Source of the DNA: Treponema sp. UBA4873 | GTDB lineage: Bacteria > Spirochaetota > Spirochaetia > Treponematales > Treponemataceae | Length of the DNA: 64,000 nucleotides | Direction of reading: 5' to 3' | Assembly: GCA_002399405.1 (NCBI GenBank) | Contig: DHDP01000018.1 | Location: 435,339-499,338 of the forward strand | Part shown: positions 44,080 to 52,769 of the stretch, piece by piece | Numbering within the stretch: position 1 is the stretch's first letter | Layout of the letters: each line of letters begins with the position of its first letter | The notes under the pieces: model-generated | Databases searched by the model: none | What the model saw: the letters and a program-made list of their open reading frames with translations, nothing else | What the model was told of the DNA's origin: nothing | Made by a program: the position numbers and the translations under genes

Positions 44080-45492
44080 ATGCTGAAGGAAGGTTTCCTG
44101 TGGGGAGGTGCCGTCGCTGCCAATCAGTGCGAAGGGGCGTGGAATACGGACGGTAAGGGCGTAAGTACGGCCGACTGTATGACGGCGGGAAGTTTTTCAC
44201 GGAAACGAATCTATACGGATGGAGTACTGCCTGATTCTTATTATCCGAGCCACGATGCTGTCGATTTTTTTCATCACTATAAAGACGATATCGCGCTTTT
44301 TGCAGAAATGGGTTTTAAATGCCTTAGAACGTCGATTAACTGGACGAGGATATTTCCCGACGGCGATGAAGAAGAGCCGAACGAAGCGGGACTTCGTTTT
44401 TACGATTCGGTGTTCGATGAATGCCGCAGGTACGGCATAGAACCGGTAGTGACTCTTTCCCACTACGAAACTCCGTACGCACTTGTAAAAAAATACGGTT
44501 CGTGGAAAAACAGAAAACTCATCGATTTTTATCTCCGCTTCTGCAGTACGGTGTTCACCCGTTACCGGAACAAAGTCCGGTACTGGCTCACGTTCAACGA
44601 AATCAACGTCATTACGCTGAACCCCTCGATGGCGGCTGGAATCAGGATTTCTCCCGATGAACACGCGGAGGAAGTTGAATTTCAGGCAGCACACATAATG
44701 CTGTGCGCAAGTGCTCAGGCCGTGCTGCTCGGACACCGGATTAATCCCGATTTTAAAATAGGCATGATGATGCTTCATCCGATGTTTTACGCGAAGACCT
44801 GCAGCCCTGAAGATCAGCTGGCCGCGCTCGACGCAGCCGATTATCATTATATTTTTTCCGACGTTCAGGTCAGGGGTGCGTATCCCGAGCGTGCGCTGAA
44901 GTATTTCAGCAGGAAAAATTATGAAATTACGATTACCGACGCCGACAGGGAATGTCTCAGACAGGGAACGGTGGATTTCATAGGATTCAGTTACTACAAT
45001 TCGAACGTAGTCGCTGCGGCGTCACAGGATACTGATTGTGCGTACGGAAACATGCTCAACGCCGTAAAAAATCCTTTTCTGAAAATTTCGGAGTGGGGAT
45101 GGACGATCGATCCGGTCGGTCTCCGTATCGCGCTTAATCAGCTCTACGACAGGTATCGTATTCCGCTGTTCGTCGTCGAAAACGGACTCGGTGCAAAGGA
45201 TACCGTGAATGACGACGGCTCGATAGAAGACACGTACAGGATCGAATATTTACGGGAACACATCACGCAGCTGAAACTGGCGGCGGAAACGGACGGCGTC
45301 GACGTCATGGGATACACTCCGTGGGGCTGCATCGATCTCGTTTCTGCGGGAACAGGGGAAATGTCGAAGCGGTACGGTTTTATTTACGTCGACAGGGACG
45401 ACTGCGGGCGCGGTTCTTTCGCGCGGACCAGGAAGAAGTCGTTTTTCTGGTACAAAAAAGTGATAGCTTCAAACGGTGAAAATCTGGAATAG
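44080..45492 (+). CDS. bglA: GH1 6-phospho-beta-glucosidase
   Basis: A 470-residue family 1 glycosidase hydrolysing PTS-delivered phospho-beta-glucosides in the cytoplasm. It has the N-terminal GFLWGGAVAANQCEGAW, the acid/base glutamate in LTFNEINV near 173, and the nucleophile in FVVENGLG near 367. KRYGFIYVDRDD near the C-terminus is typical of phospho-glucosidases. ATG 44080 has GGGAG 8 nt upstream; ATG 44065 would place that SD inside the coding region. Confidence 0.93.
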   Translation: MLKEGFLWGGAVAANQCEGAWNTDGKGVSTADCMTAGSFSRKRIYTDGVLPDSYYPSHDAVDFFHHYKDDIALFAEMGFKCLRTSINWTRIFPDGDEEEPNEAGLRFYDSVFDECRRYGIEPVVTLSHYETPYALVKKYGSWKNRKLIDFYLRFCSTVFTRYRNKVRYWLTFNEINVITLNPSMAAGIRISPDEHAEEVEFQAAHIMLCASAQAVLLGHRINPDFKIGMMMLHPMFYAKTCSPEDQLAALDAADYHYIFSDVQVRGAYPERALKYFSRKNYEITITDADRECLRQGTVDFIGFSYYNSNVVAAASQDTDCAYGNMLNAVKNPFLKISEWGWTIDPVGLRIALNQLYDRYRIPLFVVENGLGAKDTVNDDGSIEDTYRIEYLREHITQLKLAAETDGVDVMGYTPWGCIDLVSAGTGEMSKRYGFIYVDRDDCGRGSFARTRKKSFFWYKKVIASNGENLE

Positions 45493-45505
45493 GAGTATAA
45501 ATAAA

Positions 45506-47407
45506 ATGAATACTTTAAAATATCCGAATCTGTTCAGGCCGATAAAAATAAAGAACCTCCTGATTCAGAACAGAATTATTGCGAACCCGATGGGGCAAAA
45601 ATTCGAGGACAAAGCGCTCGGAGGTCCGGGAATTATTATTGCCGGCTCGTGTATTGTGGAACCGGGACGGTCTTCGTTTGCATCGAAAGACGAACCCGAT
45701 GCTTTCTCGAAATATGAAGTGGAAAAAACGCGGGAGCGGATTCTTATTGCGCATCAGACGGGAGCGAAAGCTTCAATAGAGCTCGGCCACGCCGGCATGT
45801 ACGCGCGCACGAAGGATTACTGCAAAAGCTCCTCTGGTTTTATCCGCGACGACGGCGTGGAAGTTCGGGAGATGGATGAGCAGATGATGAATGAGACTGC
45901 GGACTGTTTTGCGCAGACAGCGAAAAACGCACGCGATCTCGGATTCGATATGATTTTTCTGCACTTCGGACACGGCTGGCTCGTTTCGCAGTTTCTTTCT
46001 CCGCTTTTTAATAAACGGTCTGATTCGTACGGCGGAAGCATAGAAAACAGAATGCGTTTTCCGCTGATGATTCTCGAACGAATCAGGAAAGCGGTTGGCC
46101 CGAATTTCCCCGTCGACATGCGGGTTTCCGCAATAGAGTGGGTGCCGGGCGGAATAGAATTCGACGATACGCTGACTTTCGTAAAGGCGGCCGAAAAGTT
46201 TATAGACATCGTACAGATATCGAGCGGGCTCGACATCAATCACGAAGGCAACGTCCATATGGCGACGACGAATTTCGAACCGCACATGACGAACGTTCCG
46301 TATGCGAAAATCGTAAAGCAGAACGTGCACATTCCCGTTTCTGTCGTCGGCGCAATAACAAATCCCGACGAAGCTGAAAAGCTGCTTGCGGACGGCACCG
46401 TCGACATGGTCGCAATGGCACGTCCTCTCGTTGCGGATCCCGAATTACCGATGAAGGCAAGAGAAGGAAGAAGCGACGATATAGTCCCCTGCATCCGCTG
46501 TCTCCAGTGTTACCACATTTCGACAAACAGACGGAACGTCGGCTGCTCCGTAAATCCGCGCTATGCGAATGAAAGTTTTATCCCGCGGAAACCGGCGAAA
46601 GCCTCCGTTTCAAAAAAAGTCGTCGTCATCGGCGCCGGTCCTGCCGGAATGAAAGCGGCCCTTGTTGCAGAACAACGGGGTCACACGGTAACGCTTCTTG
46701 AAAAAAAGGAATATCTCGGCGGTGCGCTCCATTTTATTGCCCGGGAAAAGTATAAACAGGATATTCAGGCGTATTTGACGTACCTGACCGGACAGATACG
46801 GAAAAGTTCCGTCGATGTCCGGTTGAATTATACGGCGACGGTTCCCGCGGTAAAGGATATGAATCCGGACGCCGTCGTTATCGCCGTCGGTGCAGTGCCG
46901 TTCGTTCCGAAGATACCGGGCATCGAAAAAAGCTTCGTTATGGGATTCTACGAAGCGCTCGAGCACGAAGAGAAAATCGGCAGCAAAGTCGTTATTATAG
47001 GCGGCGGAACTATCGGTGTGGAAATAGGGCTTGAGCTCGCGACTTTTTATAATAAAGATGTTACAGTCGTAGAGTTCACCGGCGAACTTGCCGCTCAGGG
47101 AAACATGCTGTATAAAATTGCGCTTCGTCAGAAGATGGAAAAGGCGCAGACACTGCACGTCATGCTCAATACATCGTGCATGGAAATTCTCGACGGCAGC
47201 GTTGAAGTGAGTTCCGTCGACGGCACTTCAAAAAGCTCTCTTCCCTGCGATACCGTCATCATCTCGACTGGAGTACGGGCGAACAGAGCAGTAGCAGAAG
47301 AATTCTACGGAATCGCACCGCAGACTTTTATGATTGGGGACTGCAACACACCTGCAAAAATTATGGAAGCCACGTTCGACGGATACAACATAGCAGCAAA
47401 TTTGTAA
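45506..47407 (+). CDS. Old Yellow Enzyme-type NADH:flavin oxidoreductase / enoate reductase homologue
   Basis: A 633-residue flavoprotein of the 2,4-dienoyl-CoA reductase/BaiCD-BaiH/enoate reductase group. An FMN TIM barrel (1-~325; LFRPIKIKNLLIQNRII, GHGWLVSQFLSP) is followed by a 4Fe-4S site CIRCLQC...C (Cys 329, 332, 335, 347), with one residue fewer than the usual Cys-x2-Cys-x3-Cys. FAD/NAD(P)H Rossmann domains come next (VVVIGAGPAGMKAALVAEQ; VVIIGGGTIGVEIGLELA). It should reduce activated C=C bonds. Placement between a beta-glucosidase and HPr suggests a role on a glucoside-derived aglycone or in redox balance; substrate unknown. GGAATAGGAG supports ATG 45506. Confidence 0.88.
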   Translation: MNTLKYPNLFRPIKIKNLLIQNRIIANPMGQKFEDKALGGPGIIIAGSCIVEPGRSSFASKDEPDAFSKYEVEKTRERILIAHQTGAKASIELGHAGMYARTKDYCKSSSGFIRDDGVEVREMDEQMMNETADCFAQTAKNARDLGFDMIFLHFGHGWLVSQFLSPLFNKRSDSYGGSIENRMRFPLMILERIRKAVGPNFPVDMRVSAIEWVPGGIEFDDTLTFVKAAEKFIDIVQISSGLDINHEGNVHMATTNFEPHMTNVPYAKIVKQNVHIPVSVVGAITNPDEAEKLLADGTVDMVAMARPLVADPELPMKAREGRSDDIVPCIRCLQCYHISTNRRNVGCSVNPRYANESFIPRKPAKASVSKKVVVIGAGPAGMKAALVAEQRGHTVTLLEKKEYLGGALHFIAREKYKQDIQAYLTYLTGQIRKSSVDVRLNYTATVPAVKDMNPDAVVIAVGAVPFVPKIPGIEKSFVMGFYEALEHEEKIGSKVVIIGGGTIGVEIGLELATFYNKDVTVVEFTGELAAQGNMLYKIALRQKMEKAQTLHVMLNTSCMEILDGSVEVSSVDGTSKSSLPCDTVIISTGVRANRAVAEEFYGIAPQTFMIGDCNTPAKIMEATFDGYNIAANL

Positions 47408-47417
47408 GGACAAAAAT

Positions 47418-47681
47418 ATGAAGAAATTTACCTACACGATACAGGATGAGATAGGACTGCACGCGCGGCCCGCTTCTCAGCTGATACGGATTGCAAAATC
47501 GTATAAATCAAAAATAACTCTGATCAATACGAAAAATAATAAAAGCGCGGAAGCGACAAAAATGATGGCGATTATGGCGCTCGGAATTGTCTACGGAATA
47601 ACCGTAGATGTTACGATAGAAGGTGAGGACGAAGATGCGGCGCTCGCAGAGCTGAAAACTTTCTTTACCGGGACATTGTAA
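47418..47681 (+). CDS. ptsH: HPr phosphocarrier, operon-encoded, lacking regulatory Ser46
   Basis: An 87-residue HPr. His15 is in GLHARPAS, the EI-phosphorylated site. Aligning LGI(V)YG with the B. subtilis LGIAKG block puts Lys48 where regulatory Ser46 sits (TKMMAIMALG versus KSIMGVMSLG). HPr kinase could not act there in the usual way. AAGGA precedes the ATG, 10 bp after the flavoprotein stop. EI is not in the window, so this HPr must use one encoded elsewhere. Confidence 0.92.
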   Translation: MKKFTYTIQDEIGLHARPASQLIRIAKSYKSKITLINTKNNKSAEATKMMAIMALGIVYGITVDVTIEGEDEDAALAELKTFFTGTL

Positions 47682-47825
47682 AAACACCCGCCGGCACATC
47701 CCGCCGGCAGGCGATATCTTCGTACGCTGCCTGCTTGCGTTTCCCGAAAACACTGACATCACGAAGTCGACTGTAAATTAATATGTGTCCGGTGACGTAA
47801 AAATTGCCGGAACATGTGCGCACGC

Positions 47826-48587
47826 TCACAGTATTGCCGCGGCAGCCACAAGTACAGCCGAAAGAATCAGTGCCGCAATGTCTCCCGCTTTTACGGGACA
47901 GACGACGCTCATGCTGCTGCGTGTACGGCGTTCAAATCCTCGCAGTTCCGCCGAAACTGCCGTCGTGTCAGATTTTCCGACTGAGGTAATAAGAAGCGGA
48001 ATGCAGAGCGGCATAATCAGTTTTATTTTTTTGAAGACGTTTTTTGTGTCGAATTCGATTCCACGCGACGTCTGCGCTTCCATTATGTATTCCATTTCGG
48101 ACGCGAATACGGGGATGAATCGTATTGCCGTCGTGAGCATGAACGCGTACTTGTACGGAACGTGCAGATACCACGTGAGCACGCCTGAGAGGTCGTTGAG
48201 CCTGGTGAGCGAAATCATAACCGCGAGCGGCAGCATGGAACCGGTAAGTCTGAGCACGAGACGGGCTGCGGTCATAAGGCCGTCAGTCGTTACCGGAAAG
48301 CCCGGAAAAAGGTAAAAGACGGGGCTGCCCGTTCTGATGAAAAGAACCTGCAGCACAAAGAGAAAGACGGAAAAGCTTATAAGTCCTCGCAGCAGTCTGA
48401 GAGCGAACGGAAGGATGTGCCCCAGCGCCGCAAGCAGCAGGTCCGCGGCGATGAGTGCACAGAGCGTAATCAGAGATGAAGATATAAAACAGGCAGCGCA
48501 GACTGCAATCGAGATGACGAATTTTGAAAGCGGATTCAGACGGTGGAGCAGTGAGCTGCCGGGGATGTAGTCGAGAAATGCTTTCAT
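47826..48587 (-). CDS. ecfT: ECF transporter transmembrane coupling protein (EcfT), system 1
   Basis: A 253-residue protein with about five helices. The two coupling motifs that contact the ATPases are present as EAQTSRGIEFD and VSAELRGFERRT. It transmits ATP hydrolysis to the substrate-binding S subunit. It is last in the S-A-A-T operon; its start overlaps the ATPase stop by 4 bp. Confidence 0.92.
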   Translation of the reverse strand: MKAFLDYIPGSSLLHRLNPLSKFVISIAVCAACFISSSLITLCALIAADLLLAALGHILPFALRLLRGLISFSVFLFVLQVLFIRTGSPVFYLFPGFPVTTDGLMTAARLVLRLTGSMLPLAVMISLTRLNDLSGVLTWYLHVPYKYAFMLTTAIRFIPVFASEMEYIMEAQTSRGIEFDTKNVFKKIKLIMPLCIPLLITSVGKSDTTAVSAELRGFERRTRSSMSVVCPVKAGDIAALILSAVLVAAAAIL

Positions 48588-49393
48588 GCGTATACGTCCT
48601 GTGCCTGTACGGCGGCGGACTTCAGCTGCTGAACGCGGTCCGTCATCTCCTGTACGGTGAAAATGTCCGAGAAGCCGTTGCCGAGCCGCAGCGCGGTATC
48701 TGCTATCTGCGGGGGGAGAAGCGATGCCTGTTCAAGCAGCGCTCTGTCGACAAGTACTGTGCGTGCCGGACCGTCTGCAATAAGTTTTCCGCCGGCAAGG
48801 ACGAGAATCCTGTCCGAAAAATCCTGTACGATTTCCATATCGTGGCTCACCATGATGATTGTTTTTCCTTCTTCCCTGTTCAGTTTCTGCACGTATGTCA
48901 TCATGCTTGTACATTCCCGGTAGTCGAGCCCCGTCGTCGGTTCGTCGAGCACGAGTATGCCGGTGTTCCTCGCAATGACCGACGCAAGCGCAATCTGCTG
49001 CCGCTGGCCTCTGCTCAGAGTAAAGGGGGAGTCGTCGGGATTAAAGCCGAACGTCCGCATGATACTTTCAGTACGGACCGGATCGGTGTGTATGCCGAAA
49101 TTCAGTTCCTCCCTGATTGTATTGCAGCATATCTGACGGTCGGGGTTCTGGAACAGAAATCCGACGTGCGCCGCGAGCTCGCTCGTTTTCGCCGAACGCG
49201 TGTCGAGGCCGCATATGTTTACCGTTCCTGAAGCAGGTTTATTCAGTCCGTTGAAGAGCTTAAGAAGCGTCGATTTCCCGGCTCCGTTTTCACCGATGAG
49301 CGAAATGAATTCTCCCTTTTTCACCGAAAAACTGATGTCCGAGAGAACGGGAATCGTATCGTATGAAAAACTCACGTTGTCGAACAGTATCAT
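48584..49393 (-). CDS. ecfA2: ECF transporter ATPase (EcfA), system 1, second subunit
   Basis: A 269-residue ABC ATPase. Walker A GENGAGKST, variant signature LSRGQRQQIALAS (LSGGQ with Gly to Arg) and Walker B ILVLDEPTTGLD, then H-loop VSHDME. The asymmetric signature suggests one of the two ATP sites in the heterodimer may be degenerate. It overlaps both neighbours by 4 bp. Confidence 0.92.
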   Translation of the reverse strand: MILFDNVSFSYDTIPVLSDISFSVKKGEFISLIGENGAGKSTLLKLFNGLNKPASGTVNICGLDTRSAKTSELAAHVGFLFQNPDRQICCNTIREELNFGIHTDPVRTESIMRTFGFNPDDSPFTLSRGQRQQIALASVIARNTGILVLDEPTTGLDYRECTSMMTYVQKLNREEGKTIIMVSHDMEIVQDFSDRILVLAGGKLIADGPARTVLVDRALLEQASLLPPQIADTALRLGNGFSDIFTVQEMTDRVQQLKSAAVQAQDVYA

Positions 49394-50253
49394 CCGGCCG
49401 TCTCCCTGCTGCCGGTTATTTTTGCAACGAGCGCTGCAGCCTCTGCGGTTGTGATGCAGACTTCTTCCGTACCCGGGACAAGATTCCGCGCCGCAAGTTC
49501 GTGGTAAAGCCGTACGGTGCGCGGATAATTGATGCCCGCGTTTTCAAGCTGCGTTACGTCCGAAAGAACGTCGCGGACCGTCCCGCTGCGGACCAGCCGC
49601 CCGTGCGCCATGACGGCAAGATGTGCGGCGAATTCGCACATGAGCATGATTTTCTGCTCTATTATTACGACTGTTATTCCCTTTTTTTTGTTGAGCGTTT
49701 TGAGCAGTGAAAAAATCTGTCTGCTTGAAGCCGGATCGAGTTCGCCCGTCGGTTCGTCGAGGAGGAGAATGTCCGGTTCCAGCGCGGTGATGGCGGCTAT
49801 GGCGACCTTCTGCTTCTGACCGCCGCTCAGATTCCGTATTCTCCGCTGTCTGAGCGGCGCCGTGCCGGTATCGTTCAGAGCGGATGTAATCCGTCCTTCG
49901 ATGAGATTCTTCGGGATACCGAAATTCTCAAGCCCGAAACGGATTTCGTCTTCGACTATATCGGCAACCATCTGCGTGTCGGGATCCTGAAATACGGTGC
50001 CGACGCGCAGTGCGAGGCTGCCGGGATTCGTATCGAACGTGTCCGTTCCGTCGACAGCGACTGTGCCGAAATACTCTCCGCGGAAATGATGAGGTATAAG
50101 GCCGTTGATGCAGTTCGACAGTGTCGTTTTACCCGCCCCCGATTCGCCGATAATGCCGAAAAAATCACCTTTCGGTATTTCAAGCGATATATTGTCGAGC
50201 GCGAACGTGTTGCTTTCCTGATATCTGAACGACAGATTCTTAATGGAAATCAT
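49390..50253 (-). CDS. ecfA1: ECF transporter ATPase (EcfA), system 1, first subunit
   Basis: A 287-residue ABC ATPase. Walker A GESGAGKTTL, canonical signature LSGGQKQKVAIA, Walker B ILLLDEPTGELD. It pairs with the downstream ATPase. The H-loop region reads VVIIEQKIMLM, with Gln where a His is usual, a point worth checking against homologues. It is 6 bp after the S-component gene. Confidence 0.92.
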   Translation of the reverse strand: MISIKNLSFRYQESNTFALDNISLEIPKGDFFGIIGESGAGKTTLSNCINGLIPHHFRGEYFGTVAVDGTDTFDTNPGSLALRVGTVFQDPDTQMVADIVEDEIRFGLENFGIPKNLIEGRITSALNDTGTAPLRQRRIRNLSGGQKQKVAIAAITALEPDILLLDEPTGELDPASSRQIFSLLKTLNKKKGITVVIIEQKIMLMCEFAAHLAVMAHGRLVRSGTVRDVLSDVTQLENAGINYPRTVRLYHELAARNLVPGTEEVCITTAEAAALVAKITGSRETAG

Positions 50254-50259
50254 ATCAGT

Positions 50260-50829
50260 TTATGCATTCCGGTGAGTCGCAAGTTTCAGCGGAACATACA
50301 GAATCTGTACGATGACCGCGTTGAAAACGGCCGTGCACAATACGATCGGAACGTATGCCGCAAGCGTCTGTTTTGCAGCTCCGAGGAAGAGGAACAGCAT
50401 GGCGATGAACAGCGTTCCGCTCACGGCCGTACTCAGAAACGTCGAGACGGCGGGACCCGCGTTCAGCTTCCCGATTTTCATGGGGACCCTGATAAGCAGC
50501 GCCATGACGACGGCACCGGCAAGTTCCGAGCCGAAATTCAGATACGGCGAGCCCGGAAAAAACTGACAGACTGCTCCCGCGACAAGGCCGATGACGGCCG
50601 CTTCCCATATTCTCGGGCGGATCAGCAGGATGGCCATACAGTACATTGCGATGATGAAATTCGGTTTCATCCCTCCGATGTTGACCAGACTGCCCACGAA
50701 AAATTTGAGTACCGCACCCGCTGCGAGGAGAACGGCTGTAAGAATTACATCGGATACCGACAATCCCTTTTTCTGCTCTATTTTCAGTTCGCGTTTTTCA
50801 CCCTGAGTAATATTGTCCTGCTCTTCCAT
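50260..50829 (-). CDS. ECF S component resembling tryptophan transporter TrpP
   Basis: A 189-residue protein with a 30-residue hydrophilic head then about six helices. VNIGGMKPNFIIAMYCMAILL resembles the GGMKPDMMLIMMFMGILLF core of B. subtilis TrpP, so tryptophan or a related compound is a plausible substrate. TrpP-like S units are usually shared-module proteins; here it heads a dedicated S-A-A-T operon. ATG 50829 is chosen because AAGGAAGGG lies just upstream; an in-frame ATG at 50898 lies inside the promoter region. Confidence 0.75.
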   Translation of the reverse strand: MEEQDNITQGEKRELKIEQKKGLSVSDVILTAVLLAAGAVLKFFVGSLVNIGGMKPNFIIAMYCMAILLIRPRIWEAAVIGLVAGAVCQFFPGSPYLNFGSELAGAVVMALLIRVPMKIGKLNAGPAVSTFLSTAVSGTLFIAMLFLFLGAAKQTLAAYVPIVLCTAVFNAVIVQILYVPLKLATHRNA

Positions 50830-50881
50830 TTTTCCCTTCCTTCTTTGTTCCTGCTGTTCTTGTGTATAGAAACTAAATGTT

Positions 50882-50909
50882 ATTATACAGAGAAACAACG
50901 GGCTGTCAA
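50882..50909 (-). promoter_or_regulatory. Promoter of ECF operon 1
   Basis: Consensus TTGACA (50904-50909), 16 bp, consensus TATAAT (50882-50887). Leader about 45 nt with an SD. Confidence 0.8.
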
Positions 50910-50924
50910 GTAAGCAGGGATTGA

Positions 50925-51806
50925 TTATTCAGGCAGAAAGCCTGTTTCTTTCAACCACAGTTCCAGGTCTTCATTCCAGTGATATTTTTTCATGAACGTA
51001 TTGTTGAGCATGCCGAATCCGTGGCCGCCTGTGTCGTACACGGCAAAGCGGTGCGGAACGTTTTGTGCGGTAAGCGCTCTGTCGAGCAGCACGCTGTTTT
51101 CGAACATGACGACGCGGTCGTTCCGGCAGGCGACAAGGTACGTCGGCGGCATATCGGGCGGAATCTGTTTTTCCATGGAGAATTTTTCTTTCCGCTCTTC
51201 GGACATGTCCCTGCCGAGCAGGCTTCTGCGGGACCATCTGTTCGCGATGTCGTCGCGCATTGAGACGACGGGATAAACCGGTACGACAAAATCAGGACGA
51301 AGACTTACATCTGTGCGGATGCCGAGCTTTTCAAGTTCGTTGTCGGTGTCCGCGAATGCGCCGGCCATAGTGACAAGGTGTCCGCCTGCTGAAAAACCGA
51401 TTGCGCCCACTTTATGTGCGTCTATGCCGTACGAGCCGGCGTTTTCGCGTACAAGCTGAACTGCCCGCTGCACGTCCTGGAGCTGGTTCGGGTGGTGGAA
51501 TCCGCCTTCCGCGACGCGGTAGCGCAGTACGAACGTCGTCACGCCGAGCGAGTTGAACCATTTTGCCGTGCAGTGTCCTTCGTTGTACATTCCGAGGTGA
51601 TGATAACTTCCGCCCGGACAAATGACGACCGCCGTTCCGTTTGCGTTCTCCGGTTTCGACATGAACATGGCGGACGGCGCGTTTTTCATTCCCTTAACGC
51701 CGTCCCAGAGCTCAATAATGCGCCTTTCCGCAAAAAAAGGCTGCGTGAAACATGAAAAAAAGACGAAAAAAATCAGCGCAATGCGGTTACGTTTTGAAAT
51801 TTTCAT
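50925..51806 (-). CDS. Secreted alpha/beta-hydrolase, acyl-esterase type
   Basis: A 293-residue alpha/beta hydrolase of the BD-FAE/acetylxylan-esterase-like group. Oxyanion motif CPGGSYHHLG and nucleophile elbow IGFSAGGHLV are clear, and the acid and His lie in the last 80 residues (DTGGHGFGML). A signal peptide (RIALIFFVFFSCFTQPFFAE) directs it out of the cytoplasm. Likely removes acyl groups from plant polysaccharides; substrate not proven. A start three codons earlier (ATG 51815) is equally possible. It ends 16 bp upstream of the promoter of ECF operon 1. Confidence 0.85.
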   Translation of the reverse strand: MKISKRNRIALIFFVFFSCFTQPFFAERRIIELWDGVKGMKNAPSAMFMSKPENANGTAVVICPGGSYHHLGMYNEGHCTAKWFNSLGVTTFVLRYRVAEGGFHHPNQLQDVQRAVQLVRENAGSYGIDAHKVGAIGFSAGGHLVTMAGAFADTDNELEKLGIRTDVSLRPDFVVPVYPVVSMRDDIANRWSRRSLLGRDMSEERKEKFSMEKQIPPDMPPTYLVACRNDRVVMFENSVLLDRALTAQNVPHRFAVYDTGGHGFGMLNNTFMKKYHWNEDLELWLKETGFLPE

Positions 51807-51878
51807 ATATTCCATAGTATTTCATATTTTACAGCAGAAATCTACCGGAATCCGGTTTTTGAGCCGGTGATTTTGCTC

Positions 51879-51917
51879 TTGCTATTTTCTGATTTTGGGA
51901 TATAGTTAAACTATATC
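51879..51917 (+). promoter_or_regulatory. Promoter and Fur/PerR-type operator of dfx
   Basis: TTGCTA (51879-51884), 16 bp, TATAGT (51901-51906). A perfect 19-bp palindrome of 9-1-9 form (GATATAGTT-A-AACTATATC, 51899-51917) covers the -10, as Fur/PerR-family boxes do. Confidence 0.65.
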
Positions 51918-51936
51918 TAGTACTTGGAGGTTTTTT

Positions 51937-52329
51937 ATGGCACAGGAAGTCAAAGTAAAATTTTATATCTGCAAACACTGCGGAAACATTGTCGGCATGA
52001 TTTATGATTCAGGGGCGGTGCCTGTCTGCTGCGGTGATCCGATGACGGAACTCATTGCAAACACGACCGATGCGGCAAAAGAGAAGCACGTGCCTGTCAT
52101 TACGGTAAAAGGAAACGAAGTCCACGTTGCAGTCGGCGCTGTCGCTCATCCGATGGCACCGGAGCACTATATACAGTGGATTTACATTCACACGGTGCAC
52201 GGCGGCCAGCGCAAAGAGCTTAATCCCGGCGACAAACCGGAAGCCGTATTTGCTCTTGCAGGCGGCGATAAACTCATTGCGGCATATGAATACTGCAATA
52301 TACACGGGTTATGGAAAGCTGAAGCATAA
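51937..52329 (+). CDS. dfx: Desulfoferrodoxin (two-iron superoxide reductase)
   Basis: A 130-residue superoxide reductase, turning superoxide into peroxide without releasing oxygen. The N-terminal desulforedoxin domain keeps all four iron ligands (Cys12, Cys15, Cys31, Cys32). The catalytic iron centre has His in EKHVPVI and AHPMAPEHYIQW plus Cys/His in EYCNIHGLW. That makes it the two-iron class, unlike the one-iron neelaredoxin of T. pallidum. GGAGG precedes ATG 51937. Confidence 0.96.
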   Translation: MAQEVKVKFYICKHCGNIVGMIYDSGAVPVCCGDPMTELIANTTDAAKEKHVPVITVKGNEVHVAVGAVAHPMAPEHYIQWIYIHTVHGGQRKELNPGDKPEAVFALAGGDKLIAAYEYCNIHGLWKAEA

Positions 52330-52352
52330 CCGGCTGTTTGCAATGCGTTTTC

Positions 52353-52381
52353 TTGACATATTTTCTGTCTGTCAGTATACT
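52353..52381 (+). promoter_or_regulatory. Promoter of the ArsR gene
   Basis: TTGACA (52353-52358), 17 bp, TATACT (52376-52381). Confidence 0.75.
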
Positions 52382-52390
52382 TTTCCAACG

Positions 52391-52406
52391 GTTTATTTAT
52401 ATAAAC
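52391..52406. promoter_or_regulatory. Inverted repeat downstream of the ArsR promoter
   Basis: GTTTAT (52391-52396), 4 nt, ATAAAC (52401-52406), lying just after the expected transcription start. A likely autorepression site for the encoded ArsR protein. Confidence 0.5.
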
Positions 52407-52425
52407 GATGAACGAGGGTACTGAT

Positions 52426-52767
52426 ATGGCAGAAAATGAAGATGTCGACGACACAAAAACACTTCTTGAAAAATGCGGACCTTTTTTTACTGCTATGGGA
52501 GATGAGGTCCGCCAGAAACTGTTCATGAATATGGCGGAAGCGGGCGGTGAGGGAGTGAATGTCTCCAGTCTTACTTCAAAGACCAGATTATCCCGTCCGG
52601 CAATATCGCATCATTTGAAAGTTCTTAAGGAGAGCGGTCTTATCGAATCGTACCGGAACGGCACGAAAAATTTCTATTATGTCGATCTGCGCAGAAAGCT
52701 TGACGAGCTCAAGGAATTTGTGAATGCCGTTGAGCGCCTGCTTGCAGCTCAGGCGCCGGCAGGCTGA
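52426..52767 (+). CDS. ArsR-family transcriptional regulator
   Basis: A 113-residue winged-helix repressor (VSSLTSKTRLSRPAISHHLKVLKESGLIES, with the wing RNGTKNFYYVDL). Only one cysteine is present (EKCG) and the metal-binding alpha-3 Cys motif of ArsR/SmtB is absent, so it probably senses something else. ATG 52426 is favoured by GAGGG 8 nt upstream over ATG 52408. It is convergent with the flavin reductase gene, 2 bp between stops. Confidence 0.88.
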   Translation: MAENEDVDDTKTLLEKCGPFFTAMGDEVRQKLFMNMAEAGGEGVNVSSLTSKTRLSRPAISHHLKVLKESGLIESYRNGTKNFYYVDLRRKLDELKEFVNAVERLLAAQAPAG

Positions 52768-52769
52768 AT

